Positions 12,291-28,800 of a stretch of DNA of 64,000 nucleotides are shown here, piece by piece. Position 1 is the stretch's first letter; each line of letters begins with the position of its first letter. The notes under the pieces were generated by a model. That model did no database searches and had not been told where the DNA came from. It was given only the letters and a program-made list of their open reading frames with translations. Position numbers and translations under genes: made by a program. This stretch comes from Zelonia costaricensis. Taxonomy: Eukaryota; Euglenozoa; Kinetoplastea; Trypanosomatida; Trypanosomatidae. Where the stretch lies: the NCBI GenBank assembly GCA_030849075.1, contig JASAOO010003503.1, positions 17,504 through 81,503 of the forward strand, given 5' to 3'.

Positions 12291-13433
12291 ACGCGCACAC
12301 AACCGAGGCGAAAGCAGGAGCGGGCACGAGGAGCGGGGCAGTGAGGATGCCGTTGGATGGAGGGGCAAGGGCTGGCGGGGGCGCGTAGGGGGGGAGAGGC
12401 AGGGGGCAGATGGGGAACCTGTGTGCGCGTGCCACGCCACGGTGAGCCGGAGGCAGAGAGAGAAACGGGGGAGGGGGGCGAATAGGGAGGAAAGGCGATG
12501 GGCAGGCGACGCAGGTGGTGTTGATCGCGCCTAAGTAGCCCGGCGCCGAGGGGCAGAGGGGGGGGGGCGCTGCAGCGGTGCACATGCAGCCCTCCATCTG
12601 GGGGGGGGGGGGACTCTTATCTTGGCGGGGACGTCGCCTGTGCGCGTGCGGCCCTTGCTTGATCTGCAAGCCTCTCGCGGGGCTACGTGGCCGTGGGCTT
12701 CTCAGTCACGCTCTCGCTCGCACCCTGACGCAGCCATGAGAGGGGGAGGGGGGGGGCGTACGAGCGTGCTGCTGTGTGTTGTGTTATCGCTTCGGGCTTC
12801 ACATGCGTCCGTGCACGAACGGCGAGGCGAAGCGGGTGGGAACCCCCCGGGGAAAGGGAAAGGGAAGGGAGGGGGGGAGACGCGCGTGAAGAAGTGAGCG
12901 AGAGGGGGAGGTGGGGGAAGGCGGGCGGTCGCCGGCTGTGGCAGCTTACGCTAGCACGCCGGCGATGCCTCCACGCCGCGTCTCGCGCTTCTCGTGCTTC
13001 ATCCTTCTCTCGAAGCCGTCGTCAGGCCGGAACAGGGCGCCCTACGAGGAGGAAGAGGTGCGAAGGGAAAGGGGGGGGCAAAGAGGAGAGAAAAGCGAAG
13101 GAGGACGGAGGACGGCAACGCACATCGCCCCCGACGCGGCAGCCGACCTTCCACGAGGCAGCACGCGCTGCTGTCGCTGCTGCTGCTGATGAGGTACCGC
13201 GTGGCAATATCCAGCGTCCAGGGCCCTGGCACGGCGCCGGACATTCACACAGAGAGAAGAAGAAGAGTGAAGGGTGAAGGAGGGGACAGCAGCTTGTGTG
13301 TGAAGGCAAACAGCTGAACGGGGGTGCGAGTGCTGAGGCGTCTATGGAGGTCGCCGCGGCTCGACAGCGGCCGGGTGGCAGCGGGGGAAGGCGCAGCTGA
13401 GGGTGGAGTTCTCTATGCTCAATAGTGATGCGG

Positions 13434-13461
13434 CACACACACACACACACACACACACACC
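13434..13461. repeat. (CA)n microsatellite in the DHFR-TS 3' spacer
   Basis: CA on the plus strand, UG in the transcript, about 600 nt past the DHFR-TS stop. Short GT runs lie between it and the stop (near 13565-13574). Confidence 0.9.
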
Positions 13462-14062
13462 GCGAGAAGGAGGAGAAACAAACAAAAGAAGAAGCGGAGC
13501 GCATGTGTTCGTGACGGTGTGCGAGCGTGCCCCCGCCGGCGCTGCGTCGCAGGCGCGCGCTTGACTGTGTGTGTGAGAGAGAGTAACTGCCTCTGTGTGC
13601 GTGTAGGCACACACGCAGAGACAGACGGGGGACGTGAAAGCACACCAACACAGGCGCCGCTGCGTCTCTCGCGCGCTTGGCGGGCACACAGCCGGGTAAC
13701 GCGTCCCTCTCGTCTCGATCCGTGCAGGCCGCCGTGGGGCACATGACGCACCTCCACGATGGCGAAGAGGGATAGCGCGTCTGCGGTGGCGACGGACGTT
13801 GACGTGCAGGGGAAGGGGGGGAAGGAAGAAGAAGGCTTGGAGGAGGAGGATGGGGCAGGCTGAAGGGGGGGGGCGGGAGGGGAGGCACACAAACGGGACC
13901 GAGTGCAGAGCACACGAACAAACACGCAGAAGACATCACAGGGGGAAATGGAAAGAGATGATCGAGTTGCGGGGTCCCCCTCCCCCTCTCCCTCCCCCCG
14001 CATCCCGCATGCCCCCGCCTCCCGTGCCTACAAACCCCGTCACCCACGCCCGTGCGGCTCGC

Positions 14063-15760
<1,698 letters not shown>

Positions 15761-15802
15761 TCAACAACAGAGCACGTCTCACCGAATGGCGGGTCGTGTG
15801 TA

Positions 15803-15805
<3 letters not shown>

Positions 15806-15844
<39 letters not shown>
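15806..15844. repeat. (GT)n microsatellite, 39 bp, upstream of DHFR-TS
   Basis: GT on the plus strand, so CA in the pre-mRNA, 148-186 nt before the DHFR-TS ATG and just upstream of the predicted acceptor. Confidence 0.95.
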
Positions 15845-15847
<3 letters not shown>

Positions 15848-16855
15848 AAGTGTGTGTTGGAGTCCCACGCTCTGACAGGAGGAAAGGGGGGAAGGCTGAG
15901 GACGGCGGTGCGTCGGTGAGTGCCCTCGTGCGTGCGCGTGTGCGTTTGGAGGGGGGGGTGGGGAGGTTTGGAGGTTTGGAGCTGGTTGTTGATGCTCTTA
16001 TGAAGAAACGAAAAGGAACGGCGTTTGTGGAGAGGAGCAACGTAAAGCCGATGAAAATGTCGAGAACTGCTTACGAGCTCGTGTACGTGTATGCTTGTGT
16101 TTGTGCGGGTGGGTGGGTGGGTGACTGTGGGCAATGGGCGATGGGTGTGGAGGTGGCGGCGGCACAAGACGTGGGGAGGCGTTGAGCGGCATGAAGCGAT
16201 CGTGACGAGGCATCACCTCCACATGCGCATGCTGCAGGAAGGCAACCAGCGAGGAAGAAAGTCAATGCATCGCAGCGCGGCCATCCGCGGTGCGTCTACA
16301 CTGCGGCACCCAGGCTGTGTAATTCTTGGGCACCATGGCGCCGACACACACACACACAGACACACACGCAGACATACAGAGGCCAGCAGAGGTGCTGATG
16401 AGGCGAGGGGGAGATGTGTCGCGCTGCTCTCGTCTCCCTTCCCCCCCCCACTCCACTCTAAAGTCCGTTACTGCCCACTGCAAGGGTGGCAAGCACTTCC
16501 TTAACAGGTCGCCAACTCTGCGTGTGTTCGCCTGCGTGCAGCCCCACACCCCCATGGCGCACGTGGCACGCACCGGTGCGTCTCTCCCGTTCCCTTCCAC
16601 TCGTTCGATTTGGCGGTGGTGCAGAGTGTTCCGCTCGACGATCCGCCTCAGCGCGCGTAAACCTCACGTCATCACACACGCAGCCACATCGACACACACG
16701 CACACACACAGACACAGCCATGCACCGCACAACCCACGCCGTTCGGTACAGAATTCACATTAGTTACACACACGCAAACACACACACACACACACAAGTT
16801 TCCGTGTGTGCGTTCCTGTGGACATCGTCATCGCCGCGTGTGATACGGGACCGAC

Positions 16856-19800
16856 TCAGTACTCGTCGTCGTCGCAGTCGGAGAGAGTCTTGAGCACGCA
16901 CCGGCTGTCGTCCCAGTCCTTGCGCGACTCCGCGACGAGGGCGAGCGGCAGGCGCAGCGACATGCTCGTCGCCAGCAGGTGCCCGTTGGGCTGCACGTTG
17001 TTGCCGCAGCTCAGCTTCCGCGCCATCCAGCCACACAGCTCCTCGTACGCGATGCAGCCGCGACGGCTCTTGTTGACCATGCGGAACAGCCGCGGCGTGT
17101 GCCGCACGACGTCGCGGCGGTCGTGGTGGTAGACATCGTAGATGTACTTGGAGAAGTTGTCGTACGTCAGGGCGCCGTAGTGGTAGGACAGTGACTCGAA
17201 TACCGAGCTGACGAAGGGCACGCTCTCCCGCGCGCACAGCAGGAACGGGAACACCGTCGCCGGAACGCCGAAGACCGCCTCCAGCGAGTTCGACCCCGCC
17301 GTCGTCAGCATCGCCGAAGAGAGCACGTTGCGATTCTCGACCAGGAACTCCTTGAGGTGGTCCAGCTCGCGCAGCAGCATCCGCTCATCGTACACCTCCC
17401 GCTCCATCACGGCGTCGTACACGTGGGGGGCCACGTTGATGTCGCCCCCCATGAGCCCCGCGACCGCCGCGGCCGTCGCACCGTAGAAGACCTCCTCGTC
17501 CTCCTCCTGGTCCTTGCCCTGCAGGTGGATCCACGTGTACTCGGCCATTTCCTCATCCTCGAGCCGGTCCTCCGCCTCCGCTGAACGGCGCGGCTGCGGG
17601 TGTGGCTGGGGTGGGGGCAGGCGCGAGTGCCGCCCCCGCGGCGGCGAACCTGCGGGCGTCGTGACGGCAGTCGTGGACACGCGCGGCGGCTCGGCGGCGT
17701 CGCTGTCCGGCGTCAGCATCACCGGCGCACGACGACCGTCATCACTGTGCCCGGCCGTCGCGGTGAAGCCGTCGCCTGCATGAGGGGCTGCGGCGGACGC
17801 GCGCGTGGGGTGGTTGCGCGGGGATGGGGTGGAGGCCGACGCCGTGGGCTGCGGCCGCCGCCGGGGGCTGCTCTTGTCGTCAGGGGACGCCGCGGCAACG
17901 GTGCCTTCCACGTTGCCGCTCACCGCCGCCGTGTCAGCCGGCACGAGCGACGTGGTCGACAGAGGCGGAGGCAGGTGAAGTGAGTTGTTTGCGCGGCGCG
18001 GCACGGTCGCACTGGCGCCGAACGGCGACGTGGACGACCCCGCGTCCGGCGGCTGCATTGTCGCACTCTCGCTGCGGTCCCGGTGATGGCGCCGGCGTCG
18101 GCGCGCGCGGTGCTGCGCCTTCTTCTCCTGCTGCTGCTTCTTCTCCTGCGCCCGCTGCCGGCGGCGACGCTCCTGGCGCCGCCGTGCTGCCATGTACAGT
18201 AAGCCCTCCAGCTCCTGCACCTCCGCCTCGTCATCCGGCAACCCCAACGCGCGGCGACCCCACAGGGTCTGCGGCACGTACACAAGGCCGAGCTCCGCCT
18301 CCAGGTCCTCGACGAAATCGCGCAGGCTGTGGTTGTGGTAGTAGAGCACCGCGTGCGCGACCACCTCGTCGAGCACCCGCACGGCTGGGTAGTACGGGTC
18401 GCTCCCGGCCGCGATGACGTCCATCAGGTACACCTCGCCGGCGAAGCGGCGCGAGTAGCGGGCGGCCATCCACACCTGCAGCGGTGAGAGACCAAAGTGC
18501 CCGTTGTGCATGTCGAGCCGCGAGGCGAGGCACCACTCATCACCGAAGGTGACGATCCGCTCGCCCGGAAAGAAGTCGGCGAGCCGCGCAGCGTCGAAGG
18601 GGGCGTCGCGGCCCGAGCCCAGCCCGTCCTCGCCTCCTGCCACGGCGGCCGTCGCCGCAGCACCACCACCAGCAGCGCCGCCATCCGCCGTCGCAAACGC
18701 AGGCTGTGCGTCGGCGAGGCCAAACAGCGAGCCGACCCACGCAACCAAGGCACGCACCCGACGCCACAGCCGCCGCGGCGCACTGGCGGCACTACCACCA
18801 ACGCCGCCGCTGTGTCCGCCACCAGCGCCGAGGCTGCCAAGCCGCATGCCGAGCTGCTGCACGCCGTTGCCGGCGACACCCGTGAAGCCGACCCCGTGCA
18901 GTCCCAGCGAGCCCCCGGCCCCAGAGACGAGGGTGGCCGCCGACGACGACGCACCTGCGGCGCCTGAACCCGGAGTGATGACGTAGGCGTTGCCCACCCC
19001 GCCGGTGAGGCCTGCGTAGAAGCCGCTTGCACCAGTCGCGGTGCCGGCCGCACCAGCCGTCACCGGCGTCGTGCCCCGTCCTCCCGTTCGCGGGCTGCCG
19101 CCACCCTCAGACGTGCACGGCGTCTCCAGCACGGCCGCGCGGTAGGCGTGGTGCAGGTGTTCGAAGATTGAGTAGAAGCGCATGTTGCGCGCTCGCTGCG
19201 CCTCGACCTGCTCCGTCTCCAGCGCATCGGTGGTGTCCTGCAGCCCGGCGAGGTCGCCGTAGTCGATGTACGAGCACCCCTCGTCCTCCGCCGGTGGGTA
19301 GCCGGCCGCAGCGCCAGGTGCCCCCCCCGCCACACCCCCACCGTTCGCGGCCGCCTGCGCCGCCGGCGGCGGTGGCGTCAGAGGACCGTTGCGGCTCCCG
19401 TTCCGACTGCCCGGCGGCAGCGCACGCCACCCCGCCTCCGACTCCGGCCCAGCCGCCGAAACAACCGCCGCCTCGTCCGCTCCGCCGTCCGTGCGCGGCC
19501 CAGGCACCGCCCCGCCCCCTTGCGCGTCGCGGCTCTGCAGCATCTGCTGCTGCGCCTGCACGAACCAGTGGTGCTGGTCCAGCAACTCGAGGATGTCCTC
19601 GTCACACGGCGCACGGATGGACGCGTTGTACAGCAGCGCCGTCGCGTCGCCGTAGGTGTAGTAGAAGGAGATGCCGCTCCGCATTGGGCCCCCGGCCACG
19701 CCGAGCAGGTCGGACAGCAGCTTGTTGTACTGCTTCAGCCGGTTCATGTGCGTGTCCTGCGCCAGCGCGGGCAGCAGCGGCGGCGGCGGCGCCTGCGCTC

Positions 19801-22800
19801 CGCCAGCCCCGCCCTCCACCGGGGAGTCCACCATCCGCGGGGGCCGGGTGTGAGCGCCCCAGTCGGCGGCGGCGTGGTGGCGGCCATCCACGCTGCCGCC
19901 GGCCCCCGCACGCCCCGTCATGCTCGCCCCGGAGGAGTAGATCTGCGTGGCGGCAGCGCCACTCGCGCCGAGCACGTAGCTGGCGCCTGCCTTACTGACC
20001 CCGCCGTAGGCGTACAGCCCACCTCCAGCGCCGCCGTTGGCGTTGCTGCAGCTGCCGCTGCCGCCGCCGCCGCCCATCACGGTGCTTGCCGGGGGTGACC
20101 CCGACGAGTACGCCGCGCCAGACCCGTTGCACGGGTCGTCGGGGTACTGGTACAGCGGGTAGTGCGTGGTGCCGTACAGGCTGCTGACCGAGTCGGCCGA
20201 GTACGTGTACGGCAACAGGCCAGAGCCGGTGCGCCGCGGCCCGTTGCGCGGGACGTGCAGGTGGACGTTGCTCGTCGCCGGCTGCGCTGCGACTGGCGGC
20301 TGCTGCTGCTGGAGATGCGCTGGTGCTGAGGCAGCGGGTGGTGGCGCATGGGAGAAACCGTTCGCAGGTGCGGCCGAGGCGGCGGCGCTGCTACGCGTGC
20401 CGCTCGGCACCTCCACCCCGTCGACGCTGTCGCGAGCCGCGCCAGGTGCCGCACCGTGGCGGGCGGTGCTGTTCGATGCCGCCGTCGCCGCGCTGGACGC
20501 CGACCCCGTCGCCACTGCAGCAGCGGCGGCGCCGGCGGAGGAGGAGGTGGCCTTGCGATGCCGCGGCGACGGCGAAGCCCCAGGCGTCGACGTGGACGAC
20601 CCCGGTGAAGCACCCGCCGCCGCAGCGGCCGCAGCCGTCAGCCCCGCCACGGCCGCCACCTGCGCCTGCTGTCGCAGCAGCACGGCCTGCGGCGTGACAA
20701 CGCTGTGCCCGTAGTACGCATCGAAGGTGCCGTACATGCTGTTGTTGGGCACGACAAGCGGCGCCGATGCCAGCGAGGCCCCAGGCAGGCCACCACCCCC
20801 ACTGCCGCCACTGCCATCATCGGGCGGCACCGGCGAGCTCTGCGGGCGGCTGCTCTCGCTGCTCGTGTGTCGGTGGCTCGGCAGACGCGGCCCCGCCGAC
20901 ACCCCCGTGAGCCCGACGTCGTCGAGGTTCATGAGCGAGTTGGAGGGCTTCAGCAGCGTGGCCGACGCCCCCGGCATCCGTGGTGGCGTCGGTCCGCTGC
21001 CGCTGGTGCTGCTCAGGCTGCGCTGATGCAGGGAGCCGCTTGGGCCGTGGAAGTGGTGGAAGCCCGCAGAGGCGGCCGCCGCCGCGCCGGGCGACCCCGC
21101 AGCACCCGCGGGGCTGAAGTCGAGACTGGCGTGGCGGGTGACCGCGTGCGTGGCGGCGGCCGCGTCGGGTGGCGAGCGGAGGCACGAGGCCGGCGAGTTG
21201 TCGCTGCGCTCCGATGCGGGGCCGCGGCCACCACCACCCGCGACGCCCGCCACCGCGTCCTGCGTGTAGCTGCCGGTGCGTGGCAGCGCACCCGGCGTCG
21301 TCGGTGGCGACCACGAAGCGCCGGACGCGGTGTGCGGTGCGTGCGGCGGCGGCGGCGGTGGGGGCGGCATGGAGGGAAAGCCGCGGTCCGACACGCTCGT
21401 GGCGGCCGCAACGGAGCGCGACGGGCCACTGCTGAAGCACAGCGACGCCGCGCCGCTTGCCAGACTCGTCGGCGACGGCGTCGAGCGACTGCCTGCACTC
21501 GCTGCACCGGCGGCCATGGCGGCGCTGCCGCTGCTGTTGCTGCTCGTGGCCGGCGCATTGCCACCGCAACTGCCCGGCCCGGTGCCCCCTGCGGTGGGGC
21601 TGAAGGTTGGCCACGGGCCGAAGTGACTCTGCAGCGCCCCACCCCCACCGCCACCACTCAGGGACGCCGGCGTGGACGCCGAGTCGGATGGGCCACAGCC
21701 GGCGGCATCGCTGCCGTGGCCCTGCGCCGTCGGACTCCCCGCACCCGCCACTCCGCTGCTCCCGAGCGACGGCGGCGGGGGTGTCACGCTGGTGTTCGCG
21801 TTCGTGGCCGTGTGCACCGCCGTCCAGTTCGTGGAGCGCGTCGCGGCCGTCATCGCACCGGCAACAGCAGCAGCTGCAGCCCCAGTGGCGGCCGCGGCCG
21901 CCGCGGCAGCGGCACCGCCTGCCGCACCCCCCGACAAGACTGGCTTCATGACCCCGCTTGTGTTGTTGCTGCTCCCGGGCCACGCCGCGAACGGCACTGG
22001 CGACGCGCAGCCGCCCTCCCCACCCTGCGTGACCACACGTGGGGCCGGGAGCGTCAACGCCGGGCCGGGCCCGTCCGCAGACGCCGAGCCGCGGTGGTCG
22101 CGGCCCGCCTCCCCGCCGGTGGCGGGCTGCCCGGCGTGTTGCATGTCCGTGGGGCTCCCGAAGGACGCTGTGTCGGAGCCGCCAGCCATGTTGTTGAGGT
22201 CTACCTCCGTCGACACGGGCCGGCGCAGCAGCGGCAGCGAGGTGCCGGCGCTGGCCATGGCACTGCTGCTGGACGTCTCCACGCCGCTTGTGTTGGGCGC
22301 GTCCGGCCCGTGCCGCCCCGCCCCGGCCGCCGTCAACGCGCCCTCGACGCCATTGCTCGCCTCCGAGCGGGCCACGCTGCCGGGAGCGGCGCACTTCCCC
22401 GTCGCGGCGGGGAAGCCGTGTCGGTGCCGGGCCGTGCCGTAGCCCGCCGGCGCAGCGCTGATAGCCTCCGCGCAGGCGGCACACACCTCCTCCCCCGCGG
22501 CCCGCGCGTGCACGCACCGCACCACGGCGGCCGCGACAGCAGCCGCAAAACCCCCGGCGGGTTGCGGGTGACCGTCATGCGAGGCCCCGCCGCTGCGGTG
22601 GATGCTGCTGACGCTGGCGTGCTTCACAATGGAGGCCACGCGTGAGACAATCGCGACGGGGTTCATGGATCCGGCTAGGCGGTCCTTCAGGCTCTCCCCA
22701 TCCGCCGACTCGCGCCGCCACAGGGCCAAGTGGCGCCACTGCTGTCGCTGCTCCTTGCGCTGCTGCCGCTCCAGCGACGCCTGCCGCCGCGCCGCCGCTC

Positions 22801-25800
22801 GGGCACGACGCGCCTGCCGGTGCCGCTCCTGCCGCTCGAGGCGTCGCTGCTCCTGCCTGATGCGTGCGGCGATGACGCGCTGATTCTCGCGCTCGCGCTG
22901 CAGTAGGATGAGCTGCAGGGCCCGCTGCTGCGAGAGCACCTCCTCGGCGAACGTGCGGCTCAGCGGGAAGCCGCGGGCGTGCGCCGTGGCGTAGCGCGGC
23001 ACGGCCGGGGGCAGGATGCGGTGAACGCGCATGTCCGGCAGCGGGATGGCGCACACGCGGAACGCCTTCTCCTTCAAGTCTCGCACCAGCGTCTCGCGCA
23101 TGCTCTCGCGGCGGATCAGAACCTCCATCGCCCACGCCGGCAGCTGCACCGGCCCCCGCGTGGCGGCCGAGAGCCTCGTCGGAGACGCCGTCGTGGTGGT
23201 GGTGCCGTACCGGCCCTCCACCCGATCCAAGTCGCTCGCGCTGGGCAGTGGCACGTTGTTGAGCGAGAGCATGGCGAGGCCAGCGGGGCGGGGCCGGGCC
23301 GGGCGCGGCGGCCGCCCTGGGAGGCAGGGGCTGCTCATCCCCACCTCGCTGACGCCCACCGACGAGGCCAGCCTACCGCCGCTGTCGGTGGAGCGCAGCG
23401 CGGGGGGGCTGCCGCTCACCGTCAGCGACGGCGTCGACATGGCCGACGGCACGGAGCGGACGCCGGCGGCGGCGGCGGCGATGTTGCCCGACTTGGGTGC
23501 GGCGGTGGTGGCGGGCAGCACCTGCAGCATTTCCCTCGCCTCATCATACCACTTCTGCACGTGGTCCTGCGCGTACTGCACCGCAGCCCCTATCGCGGTC
23601 TGCGAGCGGGTGCCCAGCTTGTAGGCGCGCACCCGGTACCGCAGCAACATCTGCGGCTCCAGCTCGCGCTGGCGCAGGTCGTTCAGCGTCAGCCCTGCGT
23701 CGTCCTCGTCATCAGGTTCGAGCCCATCCGCTTCAACCTCGTCGCTGCTGATGCCGTTGCCGGCCGCCGCGTTCCTGCTACTGCTATTCGGCCGCGGGAT
23801 ACGAGCGTGGAGGCGGCGGTACGGCGTGCACGGGCTGCTCGTGCCCGCGGCGCTGTCGGCGTCGTCGACGGCGTCGTCCTCCAGCTCCATGTCCGAGCCG
23901 CTGCTGGAGGGCAGCGCCGTGGTCGTGGTCGCGCCGTCACCGACGGCGGTGCGCAGCACGTGAATGTACAGCACCACCTCCGTCTCTGAGATGACGCGCT
24001 TGAAGGCGGAGTCGTTGCCGCCGCAGCCGGAGGCGCCGTACAGGCCCGGGGTGGACGCGGCACCGGCGGAGGCGGCGGCGTTGGCGAGGCCCATCATCGA
24101 CCCGCTCGACGCCACACCACCCAGGAGGGAGCGTCGAGCGAGTGGCGGTCCACCCACGCCCCCACCACCGCCGGCCCCTCCGCCTGCGCCGCTGCCGCAG
24201 CCCGGCAGCCCCGCCGCACCCCCGAAGACGCCACCGCCACCACCGGCGCCAATCAGCGGTGCCGGCAGGAGGGCGCTGAGTGGGGCGACATGCCCAGCGC
24301 CGCCGCCACCGCCGCCGCCCTGCGCCGTCCCCAGCAGCGGGGACATCACCATCTGCGGCGGCATCGCGGGAAAGCTGTAGCTGTCAGAGAGGCGCACCAC
24401 CACGTGGGGGGAGGCGGTGGCCGATGACGGGGCACCGGGCAGCGTCACGGGCGACGACGCCCCAACGCCGGTCCCACAGCCCCAACCACCGCCCCCACCG
24501 CCGCCGCTGCCGACGGCGCCAGTGGACAGGGTTGTGGGGCCCAGGGCACACGCGCCGCCGCCACTCACCACGACGCCCCCGTCCAGTCCACCGTGCAGCG
24601 CGGTGGGGGCGGCGGTCTGCCGCGACAGGGCCGCCTGCTGGCGGCGGAAGTGCCCTGGCGAGAGCGGGGACAGACAGTAGTTCTCCATCGGGCCGCCCCC
24701 CAGCAGCGGCGACCGCGCGGCGGTGGGGTGCCCGAGGACGTGCGGGGTGGACGCCCCGCCCGGCACGGCACCGGCGGCCGTGCTGTCCACTGGGCTGGCG
24801 ACGCCAAACGTCGACGAGAAGGCGCGGACAAGAGAGAGTGGCGACGCCGGCGTCAGGCTCAGGCCCCCAGCACCCGCAGCGAGGCCGCCCCCGAGTCGAT
24901 CGCCGGTGGCCGCCCCAGTCGCTGCGGAGCCGACCCCGCCGTCGCCGCCGCCGTCGATGTCGGCACAGCCACCGAAGAGGTCGGCGGCGGCGCGACGCAA
25001 GGCGAGGTCCTTCTCCTGCAGCAGGGCCGCCCGCAGCACGTACGAGTAGAAGAGGTGGGCGGGGTACAGCTCGAAGGAGATGCGCAACTGTGCCGGTGCC
25101 GGCGCGGTCGTGGCCGTCGACGCCGTCGCCTCCGTCGCACCCCCGGGCAACCGTGCCTTGTCTCCTGCCGGCTGCGGGGTCGCGGAGGCGAAGCTGAGCG
25201 AGTTGCGCGGCAGCTTCCGCGCCACACGCGGTATGTCCTCGTCGGCGTCGTCGATGGCCGCCTTGTCGGCAGCCCCGCCATCACCGCTGTCGTCGGTCGA
25301 GCCTCGCGCCTCGGCGGGCACGCCGGCGGCGGGCACGGGACTCGTCGGCAGCGGACCCGTCTTGAGCTCCTCGAGGATGAGAACATCCACGAGCCCCTCC
25401 TCGGACGAGGTGCTGTCGATGTGCAACGCCTTCCAGAGGCTCTCCGCGTCGGTCGAGACGTCGTACCCGAGCGGGGCACGAATCACCGCCACCGTCGGCA
25501 CCCGCCCCGGCGTCGGCTCGAGCAGCTCCACAATCTTCCGCAGCGCCTCGTCCGAGGCGTCCGTCACGAGCAGGCCACCCCGCTTCGCTTCCGCCGCCGC
25601 CGCAGCTTCCGCGGCAGCTGCAGCGGCGTCCACGGGCGGCTCGCCAGAGGCCGGTGGCGCGGCGGACTTCTCCGCGTCGGTGCCGTCCGAGCGACTCTGC
25701 AATGCCGCCGCTGCTGCCGCCGCTGCAGCAGCAGTGGCCGCTCGGCGCTCGCGAACACGCCGCCATGGCCACGTCAAGGCCGCCGCAAGACTCGTGCGCG

Positions 25801-28800
25801 TCGTCTCCACTCCCCAGCGCGCCGTCGTACGCGTCGACTCCGTAGCAGCACGCAGCCCGTCCACCACACGCCGCCACGCCAGCAGTGCGTTCCACCGCAC
25901 GACCACCCACGCCACGCCCATGTCGCGGCGCAGGTGACGCCGTGTGCGACGCCACCACTTTCGCAGTCGGCCGGCACTACTGCGGTGTCGACTGTGCGCG
26001 TTGTTGCCCGCGTGCCGCAGTGCCGAGTTCGTGGAGCGGAAGGAGTGGTTGCCGTGGCCAGAGTGCACGCCGTGCCCAGAGCCGTGCGGCGCGCCACCAC
26101 TACCACCGCCACCACCACCGCCGCGGGTGATGGAGCGCCGCAGCACGGAGGAGGCGCGGGAGAGCGGGGCGGTGGCAGAGAGGTGGGTCAGCGAGCCGTC
26201 GCCGACGCTCTCCGACGCCGCGGTGGCGCGCTCGCTGCCGGCGTAGCGGGTGCCGCTACCGCTGCCCGTGTAGAAGCCGGACGGCGCGAGCGGGGAGGTC
26301 ACGGTCTGCGGCTGCGATGGCACCACCGGCGACACGTTTGCGCTGCGCCGCGCCGTGCTGTCGGTGCGCTGCCGGTGCCGGTGACGGCGATGGTGGTGGC
26401 CGCTGCCGCTGGTGTCGGGCGTTTGCTGGACCACCGCCGCACCGGCCGCGCTTGCCGGCGTCGGGGGCTGCAGCTGCTGCAGCTGTAGCGGCTGCGTGTA
26501 CGTGAGGGGCTGGAGCAACCCGTTCGCAAGCCTCGGTGCCGGGGCGGCGGCGCCGCTGCTGCCGCGCTGGCGGGACGGAGATGGAGAGCCGACGCAGATG
26601 GTCGTGGAGGTGCTGGTCGAGGTGCCGGAGAAGGCGCCCTGGCCGCGGTTGTAGCTGCCGGAGAGGTGCGGCGGCTGCGGCTGCGAGTGCTGTTGCACGC
26701 TCGACCCGGACGCTGGCGGTGAGTGCTGCCGGCTGTGATGATGCGTGCGCTGAGGCTGGTGGTGATGTGTCGAGGAGGAGGCCATGCTCACGCAGCCGCA
26801 GCCCGCGAAGCAGCTGCCAGTGCGCCCGTGATGTTGATGCGGCTGGTGCTGCGACGCGGCGCCGGTGACGGAGGGGCTCATGTGATGCATTAGACCCCCG
26901 CCAGCGGCCATGAGCGAGCCACCGGCAAAGCTGGCCATGACGCCGCTGCTGCTCATGTTCACCGACCCCGGCCCGACACCGCCCGCGCTGTTGCCCGTGC
27001 CGCTCCCACCGAGGAGCCCCGCCCCAGGCGGCCGGTCGGCGCTGTAGCACGCAGAGCTGCGCAGCTCCGCCAACGCGTCGGAGACGTCCATCTCCGTGGC
27101 GAAGAGCGGCGGGCCGTACATCGCCGCGGAGTAGCGGTATGCGTCCTCGTCCTCCCCGCCACCGCGACCGCCCCCACCCGCCGCGGCCAGCGCCGGCGAC
27201 GAGGGCACCGGAGGCGACGTTACGCCGAGGCCGGAGTACGTGAGCAGCTCCGGCGTGGCACACCCGCCCCCCGCCGCCGCCGCCGCCGCCGCCGCGCCGC
27301 TCACCCCCGCGCTGTAGTTGGTGGACGATGCGCCGGCCGTTGCGGTCGACTGACCGGCGTGCCCGTAGCCGCCGCTCAACGCACCGGTCGTGCTGCTGCT
27401 GTTTGCGTGCAGGCTCGGCACGGGCGAGGAGGCGCCGCCCCACAGCTGCTGGACCTGGTACCGCGCCGCGTGCGTGGCCACCGCGCCGGTGACGGAGGGC
27501 GTGTACGAAGAGGACTGGCCGTGGGAGGCGGAGCCGGAGGCGGGGTGCTGAGAGAGGTTGCCGGAGCTGCCGGTCGCGTCGTGCAGCTGCCCGTGCGGTA
27601 GAGGCGCAGCTGGCGGCAGGGGCGGCGGTGGGGGCGCACCGGGACCGCGGTACCCCGCTGGGGGTAGTGGCGTGCTCGGTGGGCAGTGCTGCTGCAGCTG
27701 CGGCGGCTGGTGCTGGCTGAGACTCTGCAGGCCGCTGGTGCTGCAACCGTGAATGGGCACCTTCGTCCACGGCACGCCGTCGGGGCCTGTGGCCGACGCC
27801 GTCGTCATGGCCAGCAGCGACGACCCGCCGCCCTGCGATGACGTCGACGCACCCGAGGACGCCACGGGCGAGCTTGCCGTGCGGGAGCGGGACTCGTAGG
27901 TTCCACTGAAGCTCGTCTCTGTCGTACTCGTCACGCTACTCGAGCTGGGCGTGCGGGAGAAGGGGAACTCGGCGCTGGACGTGGTGCCGCTGCCGTTCGT
28001 GATGAAGGTGCCGGAGTCGCTCTCGGCGCGGCTGATCAAGGTTGCCAGCGACGCCGCAGAGCCGAGCGATGGCGCCGAGGACGAGAGCGTGTCCTTGGCG
28101 CCGCGGCTGGTCAGGGCAAGCGGGCCTTGCAGGGCGTGGACGCTGGTCGGGTTGTGCGGCGGCCCCCCGCCGCTGCTGTCTGCGCCGGCGGGCCCGCTCT
28201 CCTCATCGCCGTCCGTGTAGACGGCGCGGAACGAAGTCAACGAGGTGCCGGAGGAGCGCCCCAGGTCCATGGGCGAAAGAACATCATCGCTGCCAGCCTG
28301 GGGGGCCACACGCCGCCCCTGCTGCCGTGACGACCTGGTGACCGCGACGACCGCCGCCGCCTCGGCTTCGTCGTCACCGTCTTGATGCGGAGATGGGGGG
28401 CCCACCGTTAGGGACGCTGCTGCGTTCACATCCGCATCCGCTGCCGTCAGGCCTGCGCGGCGTGACGGCACAGGGCGGAGGCTCTTGGTGCGGTAGAGCT
28501 GCGCCCGCATGCGACGCCGCAGTCGCCGCCGCTCGCGCTGCTGCCGTCGGATGCGCCGCGTCGCCTCGGCCCGGGCCGCCATGGCGAACGGCGTGGGGTC
28601 GCCGAAGCGGAACGGCCCATCGTGCAAGTCGCGCAGAAGCGAAATTGTGTTGTTGGCCAGCGGGCACGTCGCGCGTGGCGGCGGCGGTGGCCGGGTCAGT
28701 CGACGGCGGAGCAGGAGACCGGCGTAGACGAGCAGGCCGGCACCGCAGCCGACTATGAGGCACGCCTTGAGTCGAGCCCCGTGCGAACTTGATGCGACTA

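Noticed and set aside
20705..22645. 646-residue plus-strand open frame inside the 4013-residue gene
   Set aside because: Arg-rich antisense shadow with no conserved motif. The sense frame is continuous across it.
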